Assembly: GCF_019966495.1 (NCBI RefSeq)
Contig: NZ_JAIMIA010000007.1
Location: forward strand, 29,745-93,744
From: Tateyamaria pelophila
GTDB lineage: Bacteria; Pseudomonadota; Alphaproteobacteria; Rhodobacterales; Rhodobacteraceae
Direction of reading: 5' to 3'
DNA length: 64,000 bases
Positions within the stretch are counted from its first letter, which is position 1; each line of letters begins with the position of its first letter. Below the pieces are notes generated by a model, which was not told the DNA's origin, made no database searches, and saw only the letters and a program-made list of their open reading frames with translations. Below, piece after piece: positions 18,879 to 27,576 of the stretch. A program made the translations under genes and the position numbers.

Positions 18879-19904
18879 TCAGATGATTGTTGTGTCTGAT
18901 ACCGGGCTTTTTATTGGGCGCAACGTGCCGCGCTCAATGATCTTGCAGGCAAAAATGCGATGCTCCGGATAGCGATCGGGATCGTCCAGCGTGCCGGACA
19001 CCAGTTCGATCGAGGACGCGACAATCTGCTGGATCGGCTGGCGGATCGTGGTCAGGTTGATGTTTGCCCAGCCAGCCATACTCATGTCGTTCAGCCCGAT
19101 AATGCCGATGTCATCGGGAACGGACAGGCCGTGATCCTGGATCGCCGAGAGTGCGCCGATCGAAAGCACATCATCGCCACAAAAATACGCTTCGGCGGTA
19201 GGCTCTTTTAGCAGGCGCAGCATTTCCTGCCGCCCTGCGTCAAAGCTGTACGCGTCCGCCAGGGACGTGGTGGCCGTCACGCCGGGGTGCTTGGCGATCT
19301 CGGCCAAAAAGCCTTCCATACGGTCCTGGGTCGAGGTGGCATCCGCGGGGCCACCCATAAAGCCGACCCTTTCGTAGCCGCGTTCAACAAGCGTATGCGC
19401 GGCCATACGCCCCGCCTCGACGTTGTCGATGCCGACCACATGGGCCATCGGCGCGCGGGTCGGGCGGCCAAAAACCCGGACGACAGGGATGCCCGCGTCC
19501 CGGAACGCCTTGGCGAAGCCGGGGGGCAGGGTGGACGACGCGACGATCACACCATCCGCCGAGTACTGACGCATCATCTTGACCGAGTTTGCGGGATCGG
19601 TTTCATCGGTCAGGTTCACCAGCAGGGGGCGCAAACCCCTGTCCTGCAATCCGCGTGTGAACAGATCGAATACCTCGAGAAAAATCGGGTTGTGGAAGTT
19701 GTTGGATACAAGGCCGATCAGCTTGGTGCGGCCGGTCGTCAGGCTGGACGCAAGTGCATTGGGGCTGTAACCTAGCTCTTTCGCCGCTTTTTCCACCCTT
19801 TGGCGCATCTTGGCGGACACCGACGCACCGTCTGTGAACGTCCGCGATACCGCAGAGCGGGACACGCCCGCGCGTTCTGCAACATCTTTCAGCGTTGTGA
19901 CCAT
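18879..19904 (-). CDS. LacI-family transcriptional regulator of the inositol regulon
   Basis: The 341-residue protein has a LacI N-terminal helix-turn-helix (LKDVAERAGVSRSAVSRTF, residues 4-22) and a hinge with ALASSLTTGRT. A periplasmic-binding-protein-like sensor domain follows. I chose the ATG at 19904 so that the DNA-binding domain starts at the normal place; the frame runs up to 19985 without family sequence. It is divergent from the inositol-type importer and flanked by two near-identical operators. Repression relieved by an inositol derivative is the natural model. Confidence 0.9.
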   Translation of the reverse strand: MVTTLKDVAERAGVSRSAVSRTFTDGASVSAKMRQRVEKAAKELGYSPNALASSLTTGRTKLIGLVSNNFHNPIFLEVFDLFTRGLQDRGLRPLLVNLTDETDPANSVKMMRQYSADGVIVASSTLPPGFAKAFRDAGIPVVRVFGRPTRAPMAHVVGIDNVEAGRMAAHTLVERGYERVGFMGGPADATSTQDRMEGFLAEIAKHPGVTATTSLADAYSFDAGRQEMLRLLKEPTAEAYFCGDDVLSIGALSAIQDHGLSVPDDIGIIGLNDMSMAGWANINLTTIRQPIQQIVASSIELVSGTLDDPDRYPEHRIFACKIIERGTLRPIKSPVSDTTII

Positions 19905-19999
19905 GACAGGTAAAATCCTATTCCGAACGCTCGAATTCGATACCCAATCGATAGACTGGCCTTGTGGCAGAAGGGAAGCCTGCAATTATGTGAAACATT

Positions 20000-20015
20000 T
20001 TGCAACCGATTGCAA
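20000..20015. promoter_or_regulatory. LacI-type operator in front of the inositol importer
   Basis: TTGCAACCGATTGCAA is an imperfect palindrome that matches 15525-15540 in 14 of 16 bases. It lies between the divergent lacI gene (19904) and importer gene (20103). Its right half supplies the putative -35 hexamer of the importer promoter, so a bound repressor would block RNA polymerase. Confidence 0.8.
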
Positions 20016-20038
20016 ATTTTTACACGATGTGCTTAGCT
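20010..20038 (+). promoter_or_regulatory. Candidate promoter of the inositol importer operon
   Basis: TTGCAA (20010-20015) and TTAGCT (20033-20038) have a 17-base spacer. The -10 match is weak. The arrangement with the operator overlapping the -35 is consistent with repression. Confidence 0.4.
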
Positions 20039-20102
20039 TGAGTCGAAAGCGCAGGCCCCGTCTGCGCTTTAACCAATCATTTGGGAACTCAGGGAGAGAG
20101 AC

Positions 20103-21053
20103 ATGAAATCACTATTCAAGAGCGTCGCGCTTGCGACGGCCATGGTGGCCGCGCCGCTGCTGGTCGCGACAACCGCGTCCGCAGAAGGCGAGAAGTACAT
20201 TCTGGTCAGCCACGCACCGGACAGCGACAGCTGGTGGAACACGATCAAGAACGGTATCGCGCTGGCAGGCGAACAGATGGGCGTCGAGGTGGAATACCGC
20301 AATCCGCCCACCGGTGACCTTGCCGATATGGCGCGGATCATCGACCAGGCGGCCGCGTCCGGCCCCAACGGCATCATCACGACACTGGCCGATTTCGACG
20401 TGCTGAGCGGCCCGATCATGGATGCGGTCGCCTCTGGCGTCGACGTCATCATCATGAATTCGGGCACCCCCGATCAGGCGCGCGAAGTGGGTGCGTTGAT
20501 GTATGTGGGTCAGCCTGAATATGACGCGGGCTATGCCGCCGGTCTGCGGGCCAAGGGGGACGGCGTCGCCAGCTTCTTGTGCGTGAACCACTATATCTCT
20601 TCGCCCTCGTCGACCGAGCGCTGTCAGGGCTTTGCCGACGGTCTGGGTGTAGATCTGGGCAACCAGATGATCGATTCCGGTCAGGACCCGGCAGAGGTCA
20701 AGAACCGCGTTCTGGCCTATCTGTCCGCAAATCCTGATACCGATGCGGTTCTGACACTTGGGCCGACATCTGCTGATCCGACCCTGTTGGCACTGGCCGA
20801 AAACGGCCTCGCCGGTGACATCTATTTCGGCACCTTCGATCTGGGCACCGATATCGTACAGGGCATCAAGGATGGCGTGATCAATTGGGGCATCGACCAA
20901 CAGCCCTTCCTGCAGGCCTATCTGCCGGTTGTGGTGATGACCAATTATCACCGTTACGGCGTTCTGCCGGGCAACAACATCAACTCCGGCCCCGGCTTTG
21001 TCACGGCGGATGGTTTGACCAAAGTCGAAGAGTTCGCCGGTCAGTACCGGTAA
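20103..21053 (+). CDS. Periplasmic sugar-binding protein, probable inositol importer component
   Basis: The 316-residue product has a cleavable signal peptide (cut after about residue 27, ...TTASA) followed by a ribose-type periplasmic binding domain. Typical blocks are SHAPDSDSWWNTIKNG and IDQQPFLQAYLPV. It binds the substrate for the permease and ATPase downstream. Inositol as substrate is inferred from the shared operator with the iol genes. GGGAGAG precedes the ATG. Confidence 0.88.
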   Translation: MKSLFKSVALATAMVAAPLLVATTASAEGEKYILVSHAPDSDSWWNTIKNGIALAGEQMGVEVEYRNPPTGDLADMARIIDQAAASGPNGIITTLADFDVLSGPIMDAVASGVDVIIMNSGTPDQAREVGALMYVGQPEYDAGYAAGLRAKGDGVASFLCVNHYISSPSSTERCQGFADGLGVDLGNQMIDSGQDPAEVKNRVLAYLSANPDTDAVLTLGPTSADPTLLALAENGLAGDIYFGTFDLGTDIVQGIKDGVINWGIDQQPFLQAYLPVVVMTNYHRYGVLPGNNINSGPGFVTADGLTKVEEFAGQYR

Positions 21054-21069
21054 CTCCGAACGAAACGAG

Positions 21070-21105
21070 GGGCGGGTCTGCGCAATCGCGGTACCCGCCC
21101 TTTTT
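21070..21105 (+). terminator. Terminator-like hairpin between binding-protein and permease genes
   Basis: GGGCGGGT (21070-21077) pairs with ACCCGCCC (21093-21100) and is followed by TTTTT. Partial read-through would give the excess of binding protein usual for such operons. Confidence 0.75.
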
Positions 21106-21171
21106 CGTATACACACGGCGACCGTTTTGGCCACGCCGTGAGCCAGCCACATTTTCAGCAGGATGAATCTC

Positions 21172-22284
21172 ATGTCAGACGCCTCACCCGCAGATGAACG
21201 CGTAAAGGACATTTCGCGTTTCCGAAAAGCGCTGATCCGCCCGGAATTGGGAGGCATGGTGGGAACCGTGGCTGTCTTTACCTTCTTTTTGCTGTTCGCC
21301 TTCGACAGCGGCATGTTCAACGCCCAAGGCATCATGAACTGGTCCGTGGTATCCGCGCAATTCGTGATCATTGCCGTGGGGGCGTGTCTGCTCATGATTG
21401 CGGGCGAATTCGATCTGTCGGTGGGGTCGATGATCGGCTTTGCGGGCATGATGATCGCCATTTTCGGCGTCACACTGGAATGGCCGATGTGGAGCGCGAT
21501 CATGATCACTTTCGTGATCTGCATCACTTTCGGCGCGCTCAATGGCTATATTGTTGTGCGCACCGGACTGCCCAGTTTTATCGTCACGCTGGCCACGCTG
21601 TTCATTCTGCGCGGCTTTACCATTTTCATCCCGCAAACGCTTGAGCGCAAGACCATCATCGGCGGCATCCGCGATGTCGCAGAGGGCGACTGGCTGGCGC
21701 CCGTCTTCGGTGGCAAGATCCTGGGTGGTTTGTTCACCTGGATGGGCGATGCGGGCATCATCGGCGTGTTCGAGCGCGGCACACGCGAAGGGCAGCCTGT
21801 TGTCGACGGTATCCCGATGCTGATCGTCTGGGCCTTTGCGCTGATCATCTTTGGGCACATCCTGTTGACGCGTACCCGGTTTGGCAACTGGATCTTTGCT
21901 TCGGGCGGTGACGCGGATGCGGCGCGCAATTCGGGCGTCCCTGTCAACAAGGTCAAGATCCTGATGTTCATGTTCACCGCCTGCTGTGCGACGATTTTCG
22001 CCACCTGTCAGGTGATGGAGTTCGGCTCCGCCGGGGCGGACCGGGGACTGCTGAAAGAATTCGAAGCGATCATCGCGGTGGTCATCGGCGGCGCGTTGCT
22101 GACAGGTGGATATGGCTCCGTCATCGGGGCAGCCCTGGGGGCGCTCATCTTTGGCGTGGTTCAGCAGGGCCTGTTCTTTGCGGGCGTCGAAAGCTCGCTG
22201 TTCCGGGTGTTCCTGGGGGTTATCCTGCTCTTTGCGGTGATCCTGAACACTTATATCCGTCGCATCATCACGGGGGAGCGTTGA
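21172..22284 (+). CDS. ABC transporter permease, RbsC/IatP type, probable inositol importer
   Basis: The protein of about 370 residues has many hydrophobic segments and the BPD_transp_2 pattern (GEFDLSVGSMIGF in the first third; LLTGGYGSVIGAALGALIFG near the end). It forms the membrane channel as a homodimer. The ATG at 21172 has AGGA eight bases upstream, whereas the ATG at 21163 overlaps that site. It is one base away from the ATPase gene. Confidence 0.9.
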   Translation: MSDASPADERVKDISRFRKALIRPELGGMVGTVAVFTFFLLFAFDSGMFNAQGIMNWSVVSAQFVIIAVGACLLMIAGEFDLSVGSMIGFAGMMIAIFGVTLEWPMWSAIMITFVICITFGALNGYIVVRTGLPSFIVTLATLFILRGFTIFIPQTLERKTIIGGIRDVAEGDWLAPVFGGKILGGLFTWMGDAGIIGVFERGTREGQPVVDGIPMLIVWAFALIIFGHILLTRTRFGNWIFASGGDADAARNSGVPVNKVKILMFMFTACCATIFATCQVMEFGSAGADRGLLKEFEAIIAVVIGGALLTGGYGSVIGAALGALIFGVVQQGLFFAGVESSLFRVFLGVILLFAVILNTYIRRIITGER

Positions 22285-22285
22285 T

Positions 22286-23065
22286 ATGTCTGATCCTATC
22301 ATCCAGATGAAGAATATCGAGAAACACTTCGGCAGCGTGATCGCACTGGCCGGGGTATCGGTCGACGTGTTTGCGGGGGAATGCCACTGCTTGCTGGGCG
22401 ACAACGGCGCGGGCAAGTCCACCTTTATCAAGACCATGTCGGGCGTGCACAAACCCACCGCTGGCGAGATCATATTCGAGGGGCAGCCGATGGATTTCGC
22501 GGACCCGCGCGATGCGATTGCCGCGGGCATTGCGACCGTGCACCAGCATCTGGCGATGATCCCGCTGATGTCGGTCAGCCGGAACTTTTTCATGGGCAAT
22601 GAGCCGACAAAGAAAGTCGCGGGCTTCAACTTCTTTGATCATGAGCACGCCAATACCGTCACCATGCAGGAAATGCGGGCCATGGGCATCAACCTGCGCG
22701 GCCCGGATCAGGCGGTGGGCACCTTGTCGGGGGGGGAGCGCCAGACCGTTGCCATTGCCCGTGCGGTGCATTTCGGAGCCAAGGTGTTGATCCTTGATGA
22801 ACCGACCTCGGCCTTGGGTGTGCGCCAGACGGCGAACGTCCTGGCCACCATCGACAGGGTGCGCAAACAAGGGATCGCCGTCGTCTTTATCACCCACAAT
22901 GTGCGGCATGCCATGGCCGTGGGCGACCGGTTCACCGTGTTGAACCGGGGCCAGACACTGGGCACCGCCGCGCGCGGCGAGATCACACCCGAAGAGTTGC
23001 AGGACATGATGGCCGGCGGGCAGGAGATGGCGACGCTGGAAGGAAGCCTTGGCGGGACCGTCTGA
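22286..23065 (+). CDS. ABC transporter ATP-binding protein, single-domain FrcA-like
   Basis: This 259-residue ATPase has Walker A GDNGAGKST (near residue 39), the signature LSGGERQ (near 149) and Walker B VLILDEPTSALG. Unlike RbsA-type importer ATPases of about 500 residues, it carries only one nucleotide-binding domain and would work as a homodimer, as in FrcA-like systems. It is the last gene of the importer operon. Confidence 0.9.
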   Translation: MSDPIIQMKNIEKHFGSVIALAGVSVDVFAGECHCLLGDNGAGKSTFIKTMSGVHKPTAGEIIFEGQPMDFADPRDAIAAGIATVHQHLAMIPLMSVSRNFFMGNEPTKKVAGFNFFDHEHANTVTMQEMRAMGINLRGPDQAVGTLSGGERQTVAIARAVHFGAKVLILDEPTSALGVRQTANVLATIDRVRKQGIAVVFITHNVRHAMAVGDRFTVLNRGQTLGTAARGEITPEELQDMMAGGQEMATLEGSLGGTV

Positions 23066-23092
23066 CCTTTATCGCACAGTGCAGCGGTTTTT

Positions 23093-24262
23093 TTACGGTC
23101 GTTGCCGGTCGGCGATCTGGTCGAGGGCGGTGCCGAAGTCCAAAGCCGACATCCCGTTGCGTAATCCACGATGAAACAGGGCCTTTTGCGTCTCCGGCGC
23201 AAGGCCGCCAATGGGCGGATCGCTATCCAGATTGGTGGGAAAGGAGTAACCCTCGGCGCAGGATGCAATGGCTGCCGCCACATCGGCCCGGGACAGGGCG
23301 GATGCCTGCGCGGAAGGATAAAGTGCTATGCACATCGCGCGCCGATCAAGCGTTTCCATGGCTCGCCCAAAGGCGGACGACACCTGAAGCAGGTTTGCCA
23401 TACGGTGGATATCCGCGCTGGTATTGGCTCCGGCCGCATGAAAGAGCGCGGGGTTGAAGAACAGAGCATCGCCCTTGGACAGGGGTAATTGCACGTAATT
23501 CTCTTCGAAACACGCCCGGAACTCGGGAAAGCGCCACGCAGCATATCCGGCCCGGAACATTTGTGAAAACGGCAAGAGCTTGGTCGGACCGCTTTCGATC
23601 GGCATATCGCAATGGGCCACCGCCCCCTGCAACGTGAGCGCCGGGGTCAGGTCGTGCACATGGGCTGGATATTGCGCGCTGACCTCGGCGGACTGGAACC
23701 CCAGATGATAATCGCGATGCGCCTGCTGTGCCGCTCCGCCGGGATGCACCACATTCACCTGCGCCGTCATCTGGTAGTTCGGACCCAGCCAGGCTTCGGA
23801 CACCGCCTCGATGGCCGTGTTCCCGAAGTAGCGCAGAAAGACATCCGGGGCGCGCAGGCACAGCTTCTGGCTTGAATTCCAGATCCGGTCATTGGCGCCG
23901 GAGGCTGCAAAGTGATCGCCTCCACCTCCGCTGGCCTGTTTTTCTTCGGCGATAACAGCCTCGTAAATCGCGGTGGCCTCATCCAGCACGCGGGTATTGG
24001 CGTAAGCGCCTTTCAAGACCAGAACACCGGGGCCGGACATCAGCACACCGGCCCACTCGGCCATCAGGGCGGCACGTGCGTCCCGTTCCTCTAGCGACGG
24101 CCGCAATCGGGCCATGTCATAGATCGGAATGGCGTTCTGAACGTCGTCGGCATGGGCCAGCGTGCTGGTGTCCGCATTCTGACCGATCAGGGCCTTGAAC
24201 GCGGCGATGTCGCAATCAGCCTCCGAGAAGTATCCGGTGCTATGGTGCTTCTGATCCTTCAT
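23093..24262 (-). CDS. Phytanoyl-CoA dioxygenase (PhyH) family protein
   Basis: The product of about 389 residues looks like a non-haem Fe(II)/2-oxoglutarate oxygenase. Probable iron ligands are His182 and Asp184 in AHRDYHLG and His275 in LFHAAGAN; Arg287 may hold 2-oxoglutarate. I chose the ATG at 24262 because GAAGGA lies eight bases upstream. It converges with the importer operon and sits downstream of the MmgE/PrpD gene on the same strand with a gap of about 190 bases. The substrate is unknown. Confidence 0.8.
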   Translation of the reverse strand: MKDQKHHSTGYFSEADCDIAAFKALIGQNADTSTLAHADDVQNAIPIYDMARLRPSLEERDARAALMAEWAGVLMSGPGVLVLKGAYANTRVLDEATAIYEAVIAEEKQASGGGGDHFAASGANDRIWNSSQKLCLRAPDVFLRYFGNTAIEAVSEAWLGPNYQMTAQVNVVHPGGAAQQAHRDYHLGFQSAEVSAQYPAHVHDLTPALTLQGAVAHCDMPIESGPTKLLPFSQMFRAGYAAWRFPEFRACFEENYVQLPLSKGDALFFNPALFHAAGANTSADIHRMANLLQVSSAFGRAMETLDRRAMCIALYPSAQASALSRADVAAAIASCAEGYSFPTNLDSDPPIGGLAPETQKALFHRGLRNGMSALDFGTALDQIADRQRP

Positions 24263-24453
24263 GGCGCTTTCCTTCACCTTTGCGCAACATGTCTTGCTTG
24301 CGCGTCAGCGTGACAGATTCCACAGGAACAGTCCAAGGAAAGCACCTTCCTATCCGTCGCGGATGGACGCGCCGTATCCGTCGACATGCACCTGCGCCGC
24401 CAGTCCCGTCGGTGGGGGTGTTCAGGGGTCATATGCGCAGCGCGCCGACCAGA

Positions 24454-25791
24454 TCATGCGTCCGCACCGGGGTGTATCAGCGCCAGAAGTTCGCTGAACT
24501 TCGCATCGGGCTCCAGCAGACGGCTTTGCATGTCCCAAAGCGCCGCGCGTCGGGAGGCTGACAGAGGGGCCGCCATGACGTGAAACTTTGCCTCGATTTC
24601 GGCCATCGTCATGGGGGCTTCGGGGCCACCGCGCGCATGCACATCGCCGGACGGCAGAACACGGCTATCATGTGTGCGTACCGTGACGTCCGACCAGCGG
24701 CCCAATGGAAACCGTTCGGAATGGCGGGGATCTTCGGTGATGTCGATTTTGCTCAGCGCCTGGGCAACGTTGGTGTCCGTCAACCCGGCTTCGGTGATGT
24801 GATTTGGCCCGATCCGGCCATGAACCAGACGAACGGCCAGAGCGAAGAGCAAGGAATATTGTGCCTGCGAGGTCGTGTCGGGGAGACCGGGATAAAGGGC
24901 TGCGGCTTGGGCAAACGTGCGCACGTCCACCTTCGCGATGTCCTGATCCGACAGCCCTGCCTCTTGCATGATCTGCCCCAGCGCGTCGATGGCTGCATGG
25001 GCCCAGCGACAGATCGGGTAGGGCTTGATGTAGTTGTCCATGATTGTCCAATGGGTGCCAAGGTCGGCCCAGTGATGTGCCACATCTGCGGCTTCGACGG
25101 TGATCGCGGGTGCCCCTTCAAACCCGTCCTCCGCCAGCAAGACTGCCATCGCACCGGCCAGCGCCCCCATCCCGGACCCATCGTGCAACATCGTCGGCGT
25201 CGCGATCTCGCGCATCATCTGGCTGCGGGGGCCATGATATTCAGCGATCCCAAGCGCATGGCGCAGCATGGTCGGCGACAGATGCCGCAATCGCGCGCCT
25301 AACGCTGCCACGCCCAGCGCGTTCCACGCCCCGGACGTGTGATAGTCGCTGACCGTGTCGTGCAGCGTGATACCGGCCCGCGCGGAGACTTCGTAGGACA
25401 TGACCAGTGCGGCCAGTGCGTCACGCCCGCTCAGATCCGGCTGACGTTCTGCAAAGGCGCACAGGGCAGGCACGACGGCGCAGCCAATATGCCCTTTGGT
25501 CGGATTGTACCCGTCATGGGCATCCAGATTGTCGATCTGTGTCGCCGCGGCAAAGGAAGCCCCGACAATCGAGGCTTGCCGCCCGTCAAAGAGCATCGTC
25601 GCCGCGTCCTTGGGCGCGCCTGCGGCCATGAACCGATGCGCATGGGTACGGGCCATGCGCGCAGAAGCCATATCGGTGGCCCCGGCCGCGACGCCAAGCG
25701 TGTCAACAAGCAGGGTCGCCGCCATCTCCAGCGCGCTTTGCGGAATATCCGGCGTGCCGAGGGTAAACGCCGCGATCTGGTCAAATGTCAT
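24454..25791 (-). CDS. MmgE/PrpD family protein
   Basis: The protein of about 445 residues has the MmgE/PrpD pattern: VDTLGVAAGATD near the start, NLDAHDGYNPTKGHIG with the conserved HD, and YIKPYPICRWAHAAIDAL later. Family members include 2-methylcitrate dehydratase and cis-aconitate decarboxylase, but many have other or unknown substrates. No other methylcitrate-cycle gene is near, so a PrpD role is doubtful. The ATG at 25791 follows AAAGGGAAG; the frame runs open to 25923. Confidence 0.83.
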   Translation of the reverse strand: MTFDQIAAFTLGTPDIPQSALEMAATLLVDTLGVAAGATDMASARMARTHAHRFMAAGAPKDAATMLFDGRQASIVGASFAAATQIDNLDAHDGYNPTKGHIGCAVVPALCAFAERQPDLSGRDALAALVMSYEVSARAGITLHDTVSDYHTSGAWNALGVAALGARLRHLSPTMLRHALGIAEYHGPRSQMMREIATPTMLHDGSGMGALAGAMAVLLAEDGFEGAPAITVEAADVAHHWADLGTHWTIMDNYIKPYPICRWAHAAIDALGQIMQEAGLSDQDIAKVDVRTFAQAAALYPGLPDTTSQAQYSLLFALAVRLVHGRIGPNHITEAGLTDTNVAQALSKIDITEDPRHSERFPLGRWSDVTVRTHDSRVLPSGDVHARGGPEAPMTMAEIEAKFHVMAAPLSASRRAALWDMQSRLLEPDAKFSELLALIHPGADA

Positions 25792-26287
25792 CCGACTTCC
25801 CTTTCCAACGGGCGGCCAGGTTCGGAAATCCGATCGGTGCACCCAAATGCGCCATAAGCCTCGATCCGCATGCCCGGTTTGGGCATGCCACAGGTTAAAC
25901 CGGTTTTTGCTCGAAACGGTCAAGTTTTTCGACGGCGCGCAATGCCTTGCATGGCAGCTTTATGGCGTCCGCATCACGGCTTTCGGATCGCAGGCAACCG
26001 CTTCAAACTTCATAATGCCCAAAGTTCGCAGCGCCATAGTGTTGGCGGTTGGCACCTCAGGTTGTGCAACCCCGATCCGTCTTGCGAAGAGGCGTTTGAA
26101 AGATGGATGCGGGGATCAACGCATGTTGCGTGATAAATAACAATATCAGTCTATTATGATGGTCTCTTGAAGTTTTTTTGCATTCTGCAACGCCAATCCC
26201 GATGACGGGCCGTGTGGTTGGCGCAGAAGCGCACTTTGCCCCAAGGAGTATTTTGCAAACCCGGCTTGCCGATATAATAAGAAAGAG
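25792..26287. other. 496-base intergenic region between PrpD-like gene and cox regulator
   Basis: No convincing gene is seen here. The region holds an 8-bp hairpin (GCATGCCC 25868-25875 with GGGCATGC 25881-25888), a nearby AAACCGGTTT palindrome, and TTGCATTCTGCAA at about 26178-26190. The right end has a TATAAT box at 26273-26278. The inverted repeats may be control sites for either flanking gene, but nothing decides this. Confidence 0.5.
26273..26278 (+). promoter_or_regulatory. TATAAT box ten bases before the MHYT-LytTR start codon
   Basis: A perfect -10 hexamer ends ten bases before the ATG at 26288. The expected transcription start would fall only a few bases before the ATG, which hints at a leaderless or nearly leaderless mRNA. 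No good -35 is seen (TTTTGC at 16 bases is poor). Confidence 0.35.
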
Positions 26288-27412
26288 ATGTTGGAACACG
26301 GGCACAATCATTATCTGGTCATTGCGTCGCTGGCGGTCGCGCTGATGTCGGCCTTTACCGGCTTGTCGCTGACCAAGGGTGCGTCGAGGATGCCCGTCGC
26401 GCGGCGCAAGGTCATCGTGTCGATGTCCGCTTTTGCCCTCGGGGGCGGCATCTGGTCGATGCATTTTGTGGCCATGCTCGGGATGACCTTGCCCGTCTCG
26501 TTCCACTACGACGCATTGGTGACGCTGCTGTCTGCGCTGGTCGCTATTTTGCTAACGGGCCTCGCCCTGCTCTTTGTGCATTTCGGTGAACGCACGCCTT
26601 GGCGCATTTCACTGGCCGGGCTGTGCGCAGGGGTGGGAATTCTGGCGATGCACTATATCGGGATGTCAGGCATTCAGGATGTGGAGCCGGTTTACGCCAC
26701 ACTTGGCCTTGCGCAGGCCATTGTCGCCGCCCTTGTTCTGTGCGTCGTGTCCTTCTGGATCTGTTACAGCAAACGGGGCAGCCGCAATATCGTGATCGGG
26801 ACGATCGTCTTTGGCGGGACAGTGTTTGCGGTCCATTTCATCGCGATGGCCGGGACGCATTTCATCGAGATCGAAGGTGCTGCCTCATCGGGCCTTTGGC
26901 TCAGCAATGAGATGCTGGCCTTTGGGGTGACCTTTTCGGCCTTCGTGATATCGGGTGCATTCCTGCTGGTCGGTGTGACCTTTGCAGGCGACGTCGAGGC
27001 CCCGGCCAAACCCGCTGACGCCCCCGCGCCGGTGTCGACGGAAAGACCCCCGGTGGCACCGGAACCCGATGCGCCTGCACTGGTCAGGCTACCGTATGAA
27101 AAGAACGGACAAACGCATTTCGTCTCCCATGAAGAGGTTGCGGCCGTGCGTGCGGAGGGGCGGTATACGTTTCTGTATCACCCGACGGGACGCTTGTTCT
27201 GTCCTTGGTCCATCACGCTGGTGGAAGAACGCTTGGCGCAGGTGAATTTTCTGCGCTGTCACCGCAGTTATCTGGTCAACGTTGATCATGTCGCGAGTTT
27301 TGAGCGCAGGAAAGACAACGGCGTCTGTTTCTTTGACGGGTCTGCACATCTGGATAAGGCACCGGTCAGCCGGTCCTACCTAAAGCAGGTGCGCGCACGT
27401 TTCGGCATCTGA
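26288..27412 (+). CDS. MHYT-LytTR membrane-bound transcription regulator (CoxC/CoxH-like)
   Basis: The 374-residue protein has an N-terminal MHYT sensor of about seven membrane helices. The repeats are MHFVAM (58-63), MHYIGM (121-126) and a degenerate VHFIAM (182-187). A proline-rich linker (about 230-265) and a LytTR DNA-binding domain (about 270-374, with LRCHRSYLVNVDHV) follow. MHYT motifs are proposed to bind copper and sense CO, O2 or NO. CoxC and CoxH of Oligotropha have this same architecture, and cox genes follow directly. It is likely the CO- or redox-responsive activator of the cox operon. Confidence 0.88.
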   Translation: MLEHGHNHYLVIASLAVALMSAFTGLSLTKGASRMPVARRKVIVSMSAFALGGGIWSMHFVAMLGMTLPVSFHYDALVTLLSALVAILLTGLALLFVHFGERTPWRISLAGLCAGVGILAMHYIGMSGIQDVEPVYATLGLAQAIVAALVLCVVSFWICYSKRGSRNIVIGTIVFGGTVFAVHFIAMAGTHFIEIEGAASSGLWLSNEMLAFGVTFSAFVISGAFLLVGVTFAGDVEAPAKPADAPAPVSTERPPVAPEPDAPALVRLPYEKNGQTHFVSHEEVAAVRAEGRYTFLYHPTGRLFCPWSITLVEERLAQVNFLRCHRSYLVNVDHVASFERRKDNGVCFFDGSAHLDKAPVSRSYLKQVRARFGI

Positions 27413-27450
27413 AACGGCGGCTGACACTCGGAACAGATTGCTGCACCTGC

Positions 27451-27483
27451 ATACGCACTTCGTTCAGGCTATGCGCATTTCGT
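27451..27483 (+). promoter_or_regulatory. Candidate LytTR-binding direct repeats upstream of coxM
   Basis: ATACGCACTTCGT (27451-27463) and ATGCGCATTTCGT (27471-27483) agree in 11 of 13 bases and are exactly 20 bases apart, about two helical turns. Paired direct repeats with this spacing are typical LytTR sites. A weaker third copy may start at 27494. They lie about 95-125 bases before coxM. Confidence 0.55.
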
Positions 27484-27576
27484 GCGCAAACCCATGCATT
27501 TCAGGTCTTTGCGCTCGTCTCTGATACGAAGATTTTGCTGAATGCGTCGGAATACCGCAGTCAGGGAGGACAGCGC

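Noticed and set aside
26178..26190. TTGCATTCTGCAA palindrome as a third inositol-regulator operator
   Set aside because: The halves resemble TTGCA but the centre lacks the ACCGRT core shared by the two good sites, and no inositol gene is near.
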